NCBI GenBank assembly: GCA_010015745.1
Contig: ML978304.1
Coordinates: 1-63,142, forward strand
Reading direction: 5' to 3'
DNA from: Setomelanomma holmii
Taxonomy: Eukaryota > Ascomycota > Dothideomycetes > Pleosporales > Phaeosphaeriaceae
Length of the DNA: 63,142 bases
The position numbers and the translations under genes are program-made. This document shows positions 11,508 through 22,751 of this stretch, piece by piece. The notes under the pieces are model-generated. The model was not told the origin of the DNA, made no database searches, and saw only the letters and a program-made list of their open reading frames with translations. Every line of letters starts with the position of its first letter. Within the stretch, counting starts at the first letter, position 1.

Positions 11508-13057
11508 ATGTCTCCAGGGGCAGAGGAGAACAAGCTGAGCCAACTGCCGCCGGAAATGATCGAGTTTGCGCTGCTCAAAACGACAGGCGCGCTGGCACCG
11601 CGACTTGGGCGCATATCGCTTGCTGGGCGCAAAACCATACTCACTCCAGCCTTTCTTGGGAACACATCGCGAGGCATCATTCCGCATGTCTCGCAAGACA
11701 ATCTCCGCAAGAGCATCGCTCTCAATGGCGTCTACGTGCCGCTTGAAGACTGTATGTACCTGCCTCATTCTTGAAGACCGCCCGCTCACGGGCAATAGTC
11801 GTCGAGAAGCACCCACAGCAAATCCCGCCGATCTTCCAATATGACGTGCCCGAGCCGTTGCGCAAGTTCATCGCCCTCCCCGAAGACACGCTGCTCGTCC
11901 TGGGGGCGCGTCGCAATCCGCCCATACCGAGCCCTGTCGCGAACACAAACACCGACGTCGGCCTGTCGACGTCGGTTGGCTTCAAGTCTATGAGCTCCGA
12001 GTACTACGCAGCCGCCGTGCGGAAGCTGCAACCGGACATCGTGGTGGGAGTGGCGGACATACCGTTCGGGCAAGAGTCGGTTGGTACGAAGCGCAAGGAC
12101 AAGATGAGCGACCGCACCGAGCTGTGGCTGCGCGATATCATCGCACGCAAAGACACGCTGGACAAGGGGGAGAAGAGCTGGAGCATCTTTGCGCCCATCC
12201 TGCCCATCGAGCGGGACCTGCAGTCGTGGTACCTCGAGCACCTGCTGGAGGACATGGTGGACAAGATCAGTGGGGTTGCTATTTACGACACCTATCTGCT
12301 CGACGACCTGCCCGACCAGCTGCATCACCTTCCGCGCCTATCCTTCCATGCGCCAGCAAGCCCCCACGAGCTTCTTCGCCAGATCAGCCTTGGCATGGAT
12401 CTCTTCACCGTCCCTTTCTTGGCTGAAGCAACCGACGCTGGTATCGTCCTCGACTTCACCTTTCCGCCTCCCACCAAAGATGAGTCTGCTAGCGCACGAC
12501 GCATACTGGGCATCGATATGTGGCACCAAGACCACGCCGCTGCCGTTATACCCCTGTCTGAAGGCTGCACCTGCTATGCCTGCACCAAACACCACCGTGC
12601 CTACCTCCAGCACCTGCTCGCTGCGAAAGAGATGTTGGGCTGGGTGCTGATTCAGCTGCACAACCATGCCATCATGGCTGCTTTCTTCGACGGTGTCCGA
12701 GCGTCTCTGGAGGCTGCTACATTCGATGCTGATGTCTCTGCTTTCGAAGCCTACTACGAGCCCGCTCTGCCAGAGAAGACCGGCCAAGGTCCCCGAATTC
12801 GCGGTTACCAGTTCAAGAGCGAAGAGCATGCCAAGAAGGAAAAGAAGAACCCCAAGGCCTATAAGAGATTCGACGCGGACAAGATTCTAGAGCTCAAAGC
12901 TGCACATGGACAGCAGCCCAATAGGAAGCCTGAGATGCGGGGTGTAATTGACGATGAAGCTCTGCTTGGGCTCGTGGGAATGGAGCAGCCGACTATAGAA
13001 GCAGACCCGAGTGCGCAACTAGATGGTCTCAAGCTCGACGATGATGCAAAAGCTTGA
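11508..13057 (+). CDS. queuine tRNA-ribosyltransferase accessory subunit 2 (QTRT2-like)
   Basis: This is the non-catalytic partner of eukaryotic tRNA-guanine transglycosylase. The heterodimer swaps guanine 34 for queuine in Tyr, His, Asn and Asp tRNAs, and the subunit is often tied to the outer mitochondrial membrane. Two exons, 11508..11751 and 11799..13057, join in frame through a 47-bp intron to give 500 residues. The family zinc site is visible as C-x-C-x2-C (GCTCYACTKHHRAYLQHLL) followed by the distal His in LIQLHNH. The TGT-like barrel motif LGIDMWHQDHAA takes the place of the catalytic region. The C-terminus is Lys-rich and then acidic. The gene is intact. The organism would also need the catalytic QTRT1 elsewhere and a queuine supply, since fungi salvage rather than make it. 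Confidence 0.92.
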
Positions 13058-13185
13058 ACTGGTCCCGTTGCGAGATGCGCTACCACCCTGTCTGCCGAAT
13101 GCGGAATTCCCTCCTGCCATCAGAAAGACTGCCTGATAATCCCAAGCTGGATTTCTTCAACAATTTTATACACGTCAACATGGTA

Positions 13186-13701
13186 CTACAGCGTTATGTC
13201 TGCTTTTGTGGAATGGTCGAAGCCCCACGTGCAAGTTGCGGTAGTGCCTTGCGTCTTGATATACTCTTCAATCAAGGGTAGGTTTCGCTGTACCTCTCCT
13301 ATACTAACCTCTGCACCCTTGTGGTAGCAACGTCCGCTGTAGTAGTAAGTGTGGAATGGAGAGTCAGCTGCAATTGATGAGGCTGGTGCGCCTTCCGAGA
13401 CGTGAGCGTTCGTGAGGCCGAGCGTGGCCGCTGCCGCGTTCCAAATGCCTATGTCCACGACGCCCATCACATACGCCGCTTGCGTGTCTGTGGCTCGACC
13501 GGCCGCCCAGTTCATCGATCCCGCGGCATTGAGATAGTCGGCCACGGCTCGTGGTGCCACTTGGTGTGCGAAGTCCGTGGCGGGCATGGCGAGCGCTGCG
13601 GCAAGGAAAGAGAATGCCAATGTTCCGAAAGAGATGGGCGCGATAGTGACGAGAAAGGGATCAGTAGGGATTTCGAAGCTCAGTCTGCGTTCGGGCAGCA
13701 A
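13186..13701 (-). CDS. small secreted protein, 5' end unresolved
   Basis: I do not recognise a domain. The frame encodes a strongly hydrophobic leader (FGTLAFSFLAAALAMPATDF) that looks like a signal peptide with cleavage near AMPA. A mature part of about 130 residues follows, Ala-rich at first, with one Cys pair (SGRCYHKG and TATCTWGF) that could form a single disulfide. The frame lacks an ATG at its 5' end: the codon at 13699-13701 reads TTG. The true start is therefore in an upstream exon I could not place, or the leader Met was lost. A short first exon beginning ATGAGATATATC near 13757 is one candidate. It could be an effector-like or wall protein, but nothing in the sequence proves this. 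Confidence 0.5.
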   Translation of the reverse strand: MLPERRLSFEIPTDPFLVTIAPISFGTLAFSFLAAALAMPATDFAHQVAPRAVADYLNAAGSMNWAAGRATDTQAAYVMGVVDIGIWNAAAATLGLTNAHVSEGAPASSIAADSPFHTYYYSGRCYHKGAEVSIGEVQRNLPLIEEYIKTQGTTATCTWGFDHSTKADITL

Positions 13702-14511
13702 GATCTCGCAGAGGAACAGTCTGGAGTTAGAACGTACAGTGTGCGATATATCTCATTAATCAACGATAAGCAGATCAGGACTTTGTACGTCAGCACCACA
13801 CCGGCCAACCTTTAATTGGCATGTTAACCTGGCCGTTAAATTAGTAGCTCTTGGGGCCGCTCACATACAAGAATTACGAGACCATCGCGTCTTGGTACGC
13901 CCTTTTTGACACCACCAGTGGAGCTGATATGTGTCGGGTCAACATGCATGGGCACATCCTATATCGACGTCGTGCACGACGTAAAGTGACAAGCACCCCG
14001 AAACCAATCATCCTCGAATAACATCATCACACAAAATGTCTTTGCACTTCAACACTAGCTCTTCGTTCGATGAGCTAACCTTAAATGTCACAAATTATCC
14101 ATCCTTCCTTCCGCCATTTCACAACCTAGCTCTCACTACGCCAAGGCACCTCTCATACCATACATTCCGTCCAGACCCGCTACCTATAAATGCCAGCGCT
14201 AACGGTCACTGCCTCGATTGGAGACCCACGTCCCGCACGCGAACACTTGATCTCTAAGCACGTTGTCGAAACTCGATTTCTCATACAGAAGTCAATTTTC
14301 AATCATCAAGTCTCCTTGTTCAGTCATGTCACGCAATCACTGCATATGACTATATGGGTGAAATTTACGAAGAAGCTATTTCCATTCATTCATTTGTTCA
14401 TTGACAACTAAGTTTCGATCATCAGTGAGGGAGCGCACCTTACAGATGCTCCATCGCTACAAGCGCTGTGCTACAACCGAATGATTTGGATGAGGCTAAA
14501 GTGGAAAGAAT
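13702..14511. other. intergenic with one well-started short ORF
   Basis: A 73-codon plus-strand frame at 14036..14257 starts in a very good fungal context (CACAAAATGTC) but has no leader, domain or splice partner. It may be a short gene or a chance start. Nothing else stands out. Confidence 0.3.
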
Positions 14512-14694
14512 TTAGTTGATGATATTTTCGCACCGCCAACAATGAAAATGCAAACATGCACATTGCGCCGGGTCACCGCTCCCAGAGCAGTAGTTTTGGC
14601 CGCCGCACTTGTGACATTCCCAGTAATAGCCGCCTAATGCAAGCGTGGGCTGAGTTATTGTGATAGAGGCAGTGTGCTGATTTGATTGGCACAT
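14512..14694 (-). CDS. small Cys-rich zinc-ribbon-like protein
   Basis: This 60-residue frame starts with ATG. After a Thr-rich lead it has a dense Cys/His array: WECHKCGGQNYC, then CACLHFHCWRC. The spacing resembles the W-x-C-x2-C ... C-x-H-x2-C-x2-C pattern of small fungal zinc-binding proteins of unknown function, which often occur as short isolated genes. Binding of one or two zinc ions is likely by analogy. The gene stands alone with a GT-rich low-complexity stretch just upstream of its start. An additional 5' exon is possible. The small size keeps confidence moderate. Confidence 0.42.
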   Translation of the reverse strand: MCQSNQHTASITITQPTLALGGYYWECHKCGGQNYCSGSGDPAQCACLHFHCWRCENIIN

Positions 14695-14709
14695 GTTTGA
14701 AGCGTGAAT

Positions 14710-14800
14710 GGCTTGAGTGTGTTTGTGTGGAATTGTGGGTTTGTGAATGGTCGATGTGGTTGTGGATGTGTGGATGTGATGTTGTGAGCTTGTGAGGCAC
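14710..14800. repeat. GT-rich low-complexity stretch
   Basis: The plus strand here is dominated by TGTG and TGGATG-like runs, for example TGGTTGTGGATGTGTGGATG. It is an irregular purine/pyrimidine-alternating stretch immediately upstream of the small Cys-rich gene. It may simply be its promoter. Confidence 0.5.
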
Positions 14801-15536
14801 TGGTAGGACCAAGTTGAGGATTGGTCTTATACGACTTGAGACACTGTTCGCAGTTGTCACATAATGTATGCAGTATATACACAAGGTTCGATATGCTCTC
14901 ACACTGACTACTAAATACTATCTTGAGTACCTTCATGCCGCAACATGACTGCAATGCAAGATGTATTGTTCATTCTTGGTGCCATTCATCCTGTGCACCA
15001 CTATAATCGCCTTAATTACAGTCTTCATAGAAGAGATGGTAGCATCCTCCGCCCGAGCAGCTCGCGGACTCAAGACCTCGCTGTGGACGGTTCTTTGTGC
15101 CGCAACGGCAGCAGAACCCGTTTTCGATGCTAGATATGGCGTAACTGTAGAGCAGGTGTTGTGGGGCTCAATTCGTAAAATTCTAGATTGCCGCGTAGTA
15201 TGTTGCTTAGAGCGATGGATGTCAAGTGTTTTGGCTGTCGAGATGCACAATGAGCGGCAAAGTGTTGATACTGGCGAGATTTTGTAGTGGCTCACATTGA
15301 CGTCCTTCCTTTTCACAAGAACTTTCAGTGAAGAGAGCGGGTGCTGACCGTCAGATGTTCTCGAGGTCTTTCCATACGGCCAACGTGGTTCTGGCATATC
15401 TGAGAGGTCTTCTCTCCACGTAAGTGACTGGGCAAGCTATGTCAAAGATTGTCTAGACCCGAAATTGGTGAAGTGAAAGCGGGCGTACGTCACCACTGCG
15501 CAAGATCCGCCGTGAAAACGCGTCCAAAATTTTCCA
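14801..15536. other. intergenic, no supported gene
   Basis: Overlapping frames of 100-150 codons exist on both strands. The plus-strand one at 14961 begins with a hydrophobic segment (MYCSFLVPFILCTTIIALI), but neither has a domain or matching splice signals. I cannot choose between them and call none. Confidence 0.4.
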
Positions 15537-16178
15537 CTAAAAACAGAAACGCGTCGCATCACAACAAAGGTAGTCATCTCCTTCAATGAGCCAGCAAGCC
15601 AGCAGCATCAATGAAAAGTATACACGGCAAGCCGCGATACACAGCCCCAGCCACGCAGTGCACGATGGCACTCTCCAAACGTACCAGCCAAAGCTGATTG
15701 TGTCTCTCTTCCGCTCGAGGAAAGCAAGTGAAAGTGGAAAACAAGGAACACAACTCTGAAAAGTTGCGGTACACCGCTCCAACCACCACGGTGCACGATA
15801 GCTCCCACCAGCCGTAAATTGCCGCAGTGCAATGGCTGTGGAACTCCTCTTCCGAAGAACAAGAATGGAACACTGACTCTGAAATGTCGTGACGCACTGC
15901 TCCATCCATCGCAGTGCATGATAGCTCCCACCAGTCGCAAAGTCGCCGTTGTGTATTGGCTTGTGGAACTCCTCTTCCAATTGAGGTGACAAGGAAAGAA
16001 AAAAAGTAGAAAGTGACTTGGTGAAATAACTAGAGGAAGTGAATGAAGAGAAGAGTTGAGAAAAGAAAAGTTGTCGGCGGCGGTTGGAGGGAAAAGGTGA
16101 GCACGGTGGGGGGAGGCAGGTATTTATACCCAGTAGGCAGCGTCTCGTGACCTCCGACAGAACTGTGGGCTTGGACAT
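15537..16178 (-). CDS. uncharacterised ORF containing imperfect 41-residue repeats
   Basis: A continuous 213-codon frame reads through three imperfect copies of a roughly 123-bp direct repeat. In protein terms the unit contains GGSY-x-A-x2-W-x-E-x-C-x3-FQS. Two copies are clear (TGGSYHALRWMEQC and AGGSYRAPWWLERC) and a third is degenerate (VPSCTAWLGLC). The first about 70 residues are Ser/Phe-rich. The other two frames of the same strand are also open across the repeats, so the open frame may be a by-product of the repeat rather than a gene. The ATG context is unremarkable. No known family is recognised. Confidence 0.25.
   Translation of the reverse strand: MSKPTVLSEVTRRCLLGINTCLPPPCSPFPSNRRRQLFFSQLFSSFTSSSYFTKSLSTFFLSLSPQLEEEFHKPIHNGDFATGGSYHALRWMEQCVTTFQSQCSILVLRKRSSTAIALRQFTAGGSYRAPWWLERCTATFQSCVPCFPLSLAFLERKRDTISFGWYVWRVPSCTAWLGLCIAACRVYFSLMLLACWLIEGDDYLCCDATRFCF
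15620..16007. repeat. three tandem imperfect copies of a ~123-bp unit
   Basis: Copy 2 (15759..15881) and copy 3 (15882 to about 16007) share long blocks such as GCTCCCACCAG and GTGGAACTCCTCTTCC. Copy 1 (about 15620..15758) is more diverged but keeps the CAGTGCACGATGGCACTC block. Copy length is close to a multiple of three. It resembles a decaying minisatellite or a repeat-containing exon. Confidence 0.7.
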
Positions 16179-16748
16179 GACGGGTGCGCTGAGTGGTCTG
16201 TGCTATTGGGATAAATTCTGGGATATGGGTCGACGACGAAGTGAATGAGACAAGAGTCGTCGTCACCGTGACTTTGAGCCGCCGTGATCGGTGATAGCGT
16301 CAGGCGCGTCCAGGATGTACAATCTGAGAAGGAGTTTGTGTGCGACAGATACGCAACGCGCTTCGATGTGGTCCACAGATGATAGTGAATGTCTTGTCAT
16401 GTGTCGGTTGGAGATGGTGCTTTATATCAGCTTCAAACAATAGAACCGTTATTACTTCCTCAGTATCATACGGGTAATATCCAAGGCGGCAGATGTAGGT
16501 ATGGCCCCTGAAAACATTGAAGAAGCAGCGCTGGATGCCACACGCAAAGACAGGTTGTAACGCTCGGCATGATTGGCATATCTGCATGATCGAGATGCAC
16601 CAAGGTCATACCCCTCTGTTACGGATTAAATGAGATAGTGATTCTTGAATAAATTGAGACGATAGCAAAATAATCTATCAGCGGGACGTTATGGTAACGG
16701 ATCTTCATCTTGAGCGTGTCTGGACGCGGTGCATTCTAAATGATCAGG
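16179..16748. other. intergenic
   Basis: No gene is supported. The stretch lies between the repeat ORF and the 3' end of the phytase gene. Confidence 0.5.
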
Positions 16749-19045
16749 TCAATAGCCGAGCGCTTTCGCTCTTTCCTCACCTAAGATGTCCACCAAACTA
16801 GCCAATTTAAAGCTCGCTTCCGTCGCTATGCCTCCTTCCGCTAATTCATTCGCATCATCATGCGTGACGAACAAACCATATGGGAAGTCCTCGTTGAGTG
16901 CGTTGCCCACCACTGCGCAGCCATCGGTATTGCTTACATGGTCAATCCCCTTCTCCTTGTTATCCGCAATCGTGAATGTCGTCACAAATTCGTGCGGCGG
17001 CGCACGCTCATACACCTTGTACGCACTGATTCCCTGGCTCGAAACAATGATGTAGCCTCCAGGCCCAGACTTCGCCAGCACAAGCGTGATGCCTTCAACA
17101 TCTGCATGAAGTCCGCTCGCATCTCCGACCTTGGCGATTTGTGTACCATTGTTGGACCCAGTGGGCTCAGCATCATAGCGCCAGATGCCTGCCGGCTCTT
17201 CTCCCAAGAAAATGTAGCCGGCTTCGTCGTCGGCCACACATCCTTCAACCTGACCACCAGAGCCGCCTTGGAACTCGCGCACGAGCGTCGTTTGAAGTGT
17301 TCCGTTTGTCGTAGAGGTTACTTTGTATTGGAGGTACTTTGCTTCCTTGTCATTGACGAATATAAATTGCTTGCCAGTCTTGCGGGAGCGATAGGTACAT
17401 GAGCCATATGGTTCGTAGTCAGCTGGGAGGCTCTGCGTTCCGCCAGAGATGGGAACGAGCAATCCCGTGCTGTTGACTTCAACGAGGCTAGGCACATTAG
17501 TATTCGATACTACAAAGAATCGGCATTGAATCTTACCACAAGGTGTTGTCTCCGCGACAGGCAGCGTAAGCAAGGTCGACAACTCGATTTCCAAGTGTGA
17601 GATTGTAGATGATGTCGACATTGTTTGGCTCCTCAGCAGTGAGGTGCTGCAAAAGCTTGCCTTGAAGATCGAAGACACCAAAGCCTTCGCCATCCGAAGA
17701 TTTAGTGGTCGTAATAATCTTGCTTTGCTCAAGTCTGGTCGGATGAATCCAGATGGCCGGATCGTCGCCATCTCCACCATTGGCATCGGTCTCGTACTTG
17801 GCTTGCACAGCAACAAAAGAGCAATCCGGGCCCGTCCAGCCGTTTTCGCACTTGCACACATTGGGACCATCGCACGTGCCATGACCGGAACAGTCGTTCT
17901 CGCATGTTGTCTTGGAGCAGTTGTCACCCGTGAAGCCAGCAAAGCAAGAGCAGCCGCCACCAATGGTTGCAAAGCCACTCTCGGAACATTCCCTGGTAAT
18001 GGCATTTTGGCAATAGCCACAGGGTTTTTTGCTCGGATCGTATGCGACATTGATCGGGACACCGAGACTGGCCAGAACGCTGCTCAGTGAGCCAGAGGCA
18101 ATGCCGGTGTTATCCCCTCCCTCAAATGCGAAAGCTAGAAGCCCGGAGGGTGAGCTAGCGGTGGGCGCCTGCAAAATTGAAAGACCCCCCTTGATCTCGA
18201 GTTTCGAAATACCGAACAGGTTAATGCTGCCTTGTTCTTGCATCTCGTCATCGTAGACATCCACTACTTCATCGTGAGCAACGAAAAGGAAGTCGCTAGA
18301 ATTGCTATGATAGACCGCAAGAGCAAGTACCTCGATCTTCTCGCTAACGGTTTTCACTTCTGGTGGGCTGGTGCTATCCGCCGCCTGAAACGAATACAGT
18401 GGTCGATCTTCTGCTGAGAAGAAGACCTGACCGTAGGAGAAGACAGCACAGGACTCGCCCTCGATCGGCACAGGAAAAGTTTGAACCTAAAGCAGTCAGG
18501 ATCTTGATTTTCGCAGAAACTACAGCATGACTGACCTCAAGGACCTCAACTTCGTCCTCATTTCCACGAACCAGGAATTGCACGACCATCCGCTTGCCGA
18601 ACAGAAAGATATAGCTTTCGCCACTCTTCTGACTACGCCAAACACATGCCGTGCTCCAATCACCGAGCTGCTTCTTGTCATTGCTCTTGACCGCATCTCT
18701 AGTCTTTGCATCGAACACCTTGATGAGCGAATCAGGAGCTGGAATGTTGATGATTAGATTGCGGCCTCCAATGTCATGGATGGGTACGGCAATCTTCGAT
18801 CTTCCCGTCCTTTGGTGCGTCACGGGTGTGAATGGGGTAGAATCGGAGACACTAAGGGTGCGAAATCCGCCATCTGTAGCGCTCCCGTCGTTGACGACAA
18901 GGATGATAGAGTCGGAGTAGACGAATTCGGTATTGTCGCCGTCGAGCCCAATGGCGGCGGGAAATATGGTCACGGTCGCATTCTGCGCAAAGGCGCGTGC
19001 CCAGATTGCCGCAAGGCAAATTCCTTGAATAATAGCGGTCCTCAT
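16749..19045 (-). CDS. secreted beta-propeller phytase-domain protein with EGF-like insert
   Basis: This belongs to the beta-propeller phytase (3-phytase, PF02333) family, which cleaves phosphate from phytate in a calcium-dependent way outside the cell. Exons 18536..19045, 17537..18486 and 16749..17487 join in frame through two 49-bp introns to give 732 residues. I chose the Met at 19045 because it begins a clean signal peptide (MRTAIIQGICLAAIWARAFA); an in-frame Met at 19096 would add 17 residues. Two propeller-like halves flank an EGF-like Cys module (CENDCSGHGTC, then CKCENGWTGPDC). The second half carries the conserved GDGDDPAIWIHP, GVFDLQGKLLQ and RNVDIIYN-like motifs (NNVDIIYNL), and ends with DVEGITL and DHVSNTDGCAVV. 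It is intact, unlike most secreted-enzyme genes nearby. Regulation by phosphate is likely but not visible. Confidence 0.9.
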
Positions 19046-19096
19046 GATGCCCGTGAAACTGTGTGCGAAGACGCGAGATTGAATTGTGGCAGACAT

Positions 19097-19553
19097 TCAG
19101 ATCATCTTATACCACGGTACATCTCCAACACTAGTCCCAGACCACCGGAGCAATCATACCCTTCCATGATGAGATCACCGGGGCCCATGGTGTCGAGCAC
19201 GTTGAGGAAACATCCTAGCTCAGCACATGAAAGTGTGATGGCAAAAGGCTGTTGTTTCGTGCCTGCCGATCTTAGCTAGAGTTGCGGTGGCCGAGCAGCC
19301 AATCACAAGCCTTGGTCGCGCAACGTGAGACCGTGGATGCGTCGAATAACAACACCCCACGATGCGTTTACATATAGACCTAGACGGATTCGAACAAAGG
19401 ACAAATGAGGATGTGGCGCCAAGAAAGTCTTCCGATGCCGGGTCAAGAGCTGCCCCATATAGCAATTCACCTCCGGTCATGTAAGAATGAAAATGCTCGC
19501 GCACCACCAGTATAGCTCAGAAAGCTCCATTTCTCACCAAACCTTTGCCAAGC
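19097..19553. other. intergenic
   Basis: This holds the phytase promoter side (left) and the 3' flank of the monooxygenase (right). A GTTCGAATCC-like string near 19385 (minus strand) has no tRNA arms around it. No gene is supported. Confidence 0.5.
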
Positions 19554-21512
19554 TTAACGTTGCGCTCCCTTCTTCGAGTCTTTGTATTCGTCGACAATTC
19601 CGACGTAGTCTGAGGGCATGTATGGTGTAAATCTCTCGGCCCACCACGTCTTCTTTCGTTGGTTCTGAACGCCAATATCTTTGAGCATGAGATCCACATA
19701 AGGCAAGCAATCAAACCAAAGTTCTGGAAAGCGCGCACCAAAGCCTCGACTGTAACGCCATTTGCCGAATTGTGTATGCAGGACTGTCTCGTACACAACG
19801 CGCTCGGGCACGACATCGTCGGAACAAGCTAGCATAGGTATTTGGTCGTCGAAAAAAGCCGTGATCCATAGTGCCTGAGTCTGCGCAATGATCGTGGTAG
19901 CAGGGCTTCGATATGCGCCGGTGAAAGCAAGGGTCTTGCTCTGTATGAAAGCAGGAGGAACCATGAATCGGAAGTGGCGATAAGGTTCTGGGGTGATCTC
20001 TTCCTTCTTCTCGGACATTGGCTTGAAATTACGAGGGGTGGGCTGATTTTGAAGCTTGGGACAAGTGTGAAGTATTTCGGCATCAGCTTTAGGGATGTAC
20101 TCTTTGGCCGACGAAGACGTATGGCCGGGCAGACCAAGCTCTTTTTCCGTCGCGAAATTGAGTTGAGGGGTATCTTTCCATCCCGTACCACAAATCAGGA
20201 CGTCAGCATCAATGGCGTCGCCTGTCGAGAGATGGACAGTATGATCAGACAGCCGCGTAATGTCTGCGATGTGCACTCGCACTTGGCCATTACGCACAAA
20301 CTCGAAGAAGTCCAAGCCATAGTTTAGCAGACCACGATTTGTACCTGCGGGTTGGCAGGTGCAAGGTCAGTGTTGTCTCACAATCAGTTTGAAAGTACAT
20401 GTAGCACTCACCAATAAAGAAGACGTCGTCCCATGGTTTTAGCTTCGCTGTCTCTGGATGCCGATCGTAACCATTAACTTCCTCTGCGAAATGTTGCATC
20501 TTGGCAAAGAAAGTGTCCACGATCTTCCGACCTAGCCAGTGCTGATGAAAGAAGTTGCGGATCCAGGAGAAGCCATCTTCCCATATGCATGGACTGAGCC
20601 AAGTGATCAGCCGAGTCTGCAGTAGAAGCTCAGGTATAATCTTCAGTGGAGTCAGCCGGTTCGGCAACATCCAGCAAGGTCCATGGCCGGATTCTCGAAT
20701 AATCCAGTCGACCTGGATACCAGCAGAGGCGTATGCGCACGCGATATCCCACGAAAATTTGGCTCCACTGAGAAGCACGACCTTCTTGAATGTGCCTAAG
20801 CCATTCTCCGCTTTCGCAAACTGGCTGGTATGGTAAATCGGCGCACCAAAGTTTTCCCGTCCTGGCAAGGCGGGCATGAACGGTTCAGATGTGAGCCCAG
20901 TGGCCACTACCAGCTTTTGAGCCTTTATGCTGTACTGCGACAGCACAGCACCTCGCTTTTGGTCGACAGTCAGGGTCCAGCCAGCACTTCCATAATCGAC
21001 AGCTGTTGAAACGTCGCAGTTCGCACGAAGGAATCTATACAGACCATGGTCCTTTGCATATTTATGCAAATAGTCATTCACGTGTTCTCCTGGTATATGA
21101 TCGTCATTGAGATTGAAGCCTTCCGTGCTCATAGGGTAGCCGCTGAACTGGACAGGTGGTCAGTATAGCGTACATGTATGCGATGCAAAAGAAGTGTACT
21201 TCAAATCTATTTAGTATTTAGCATTCGGGTTTGGGCATATACCTTCGCCACTTACGTCCGAAAATGATTGTTGGTGCGAAGCCCAGGATACAGCCTATCT
21301 TCTGCCCATACACCTCCCAACGATGCACCTTTGTCAAGCACGAGGATGGGTGCATCAGGATGGACATCGCGGTAGGTCTTTAACATTGCTAAGCCATGTA
21401 TGCCTATAGTCGTTTTTAGTTCAACGAGTGAGACACGGGACGACTGGATGTACATACCTGCACCAACAATAACCACATCGAAGCATTCCATCTCGACAAC
21501 GCTCGCCAACAT
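19554..21512 (-). CDS. FAD-dependent monooxygenase, FMO-like
   Basis: This is a flavoprotein that should use NADPH and oxygen to oxidise a small nucleophilic or carbonyl substrate. The model has four exons (21458..21512, 21256..21403, 20412..21142, 19554..20344) and 574 residues, with introns of 54, 113 and 67 bp that all keep frame. The N-terminal FAD-binding motif is DVVIVGAG followed by GLAMLKTY and, after the loop, LVLDKGASLGGVW. The middle has the ATGLTSEP element typical of FMO and Baeyer-Villiger enzymes. A second Rossmann-type segment (KKVVLLSGAKFSWDIACAYA) matches the NADPH site, with GxKxSxD in place of the usual GxGxSG. Late motif DVLICGTGW is also typical. It could belong to secondary metabolism or detoxification. 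No partner biosynthetic gene is beside it. Confidence 0.85.
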
Positions 21513-22289
21513 GAATCGAAAGGTTGTTATGGGATAAAGAACTCTAGAACAAGAAACAGGAACCTCTTGAGAGTGGTGAAGAGAGAAGCGCTCCGCTAGG
21601 TTAAGGCTGCACGTCAAAATAAGCAAGTCGCTGATTTCACCGCCTGATCTGCGGACAGAATGGTCAGCGGCCTCAAGCTGACCGTATAGCCCGGACGCCT
21701 TGAGATTAGCAATGGTCTGGAAGAAGCAGACCGAGACGGCTCATTGGTTGTGCGGCAATAATTCTCAGCCGCAGATGAACTAATTCTTGTGGCGAAACAC
21801 CACAATCGACAAATCGCCAGTATATCCACGTGTCGAAGGGTCCAGATTGATCAAGTCGCTCTCGCTGGTGGAGTCCAAACTCGGACACCGTGAGACGTGC
21901 ATACTAATCGACGTGGAACAGACGGATGAATGTCAGACACATGTATGCAGATAAGCATCATCATAACTTTTCTTATCACGGAAGTTCCTGCAGAATTGTT
22001 TCCTCGAAACAGGATAGCGATAGCGGGAGCGTGTTTGTCTTGTCGATTAAGTATGAACACCAAACGATGAGGATTGCAAGTGCTGCGGAGGCAGAGGGTG
22101 CTGAACTGCGACCATGATTTGAACCGATTGCTGAAAGAACGTCATGCCGTTTGAGTCTACAATAGGAAGTCATGTGTACTCGTGACTATGTGTCGATAAA
22201 GTAGCACGGGTTTGATGACTGCGCGGTATGACGAGGAAAGTGCGAGGCGGCGACAGTAGCGAGAACTGGAAGTTTAGAACCAGCGGAAG
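21513..22289. other. intergenic
   Basis: This is the upstream region of the monooxygenase, and no gene is supported. An in-frame extension of the monooxygenase upstream of 21512 to 21626 is open but lacks signs of being coding. Confidence 0.45.
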
Positions 22290-22517
22290 ATGGCTCGTGC
22301 GCTCGCGCTACGCCTTCTCTCCACCACAGCCTTCACAGGTCGACGCCTCGCTTCTGCCACAAAATTAGCAACACCAACACGTGTGCCCGCCAAGTCCCCG
22401 GCAGACGCTTTCTGCCCTGCTGTAGCACAAGCAACGTCGCACAAGGGATGGCGGCATTTTGATGCATCGATTCGAGCATTTACGCAGTGGAAATCCTACA
22501 CGACATCATGCTCATAA
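22290..22517 (+). CDS. possible short protein with mitochondrial-type leader
   Basis: A 75-codon frame starts ATGGCTCGT with a good context. It encodes an Arg/Ala/Thr-rich, acid-free N-terminus (MARALALRLLSTTAFTGRRL) resembling a mitochondrial targeting peptide. The rest has no recognisable domain and the frame ends soon after, so it might be the first exon of a decayed gene or a chance frame. No downstream exon could be joined convincingly. Confidence 0.22.
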   Translation: MARALALRLLSTTAFTGRRLASATKLATPTRVPAKSPADAFCPAVAQATSHKGWRHFDASIRAFTQWKSYTTSCS

Positions 22518-22751
22518 GTGGGCAAGCAAGGAGTGCAGCAGTCCCTCATCGACGATAGATCATATGGTCAGGCTCCTGCGCATTACATTTGGTCTACTGG
22601 TAGTCTCATAAAGCAGCGAACATCTCTAAGTGTTGGTATTCTCGTACCAGTTGTCTTCAATATTCAGCGCGTATCTACAAAGCACCCAACGACGTATCTC
22701 GCAAGGGATTCAGCACTGTCCCAGCGGACATGAAAACGTGCGCTACGTTGA

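Noticed and set aside
19370..19400. B-box-like GTTCGAATCC on the minus strand
   Set aside because: There is no A-box at the right distance and no cloverleaf.
22590..22640. tRNA-like A-box string (TTGGTCTACTGGTAGTCTC)
   Set aside because: There is no matching B-box or foldable arms downstream.
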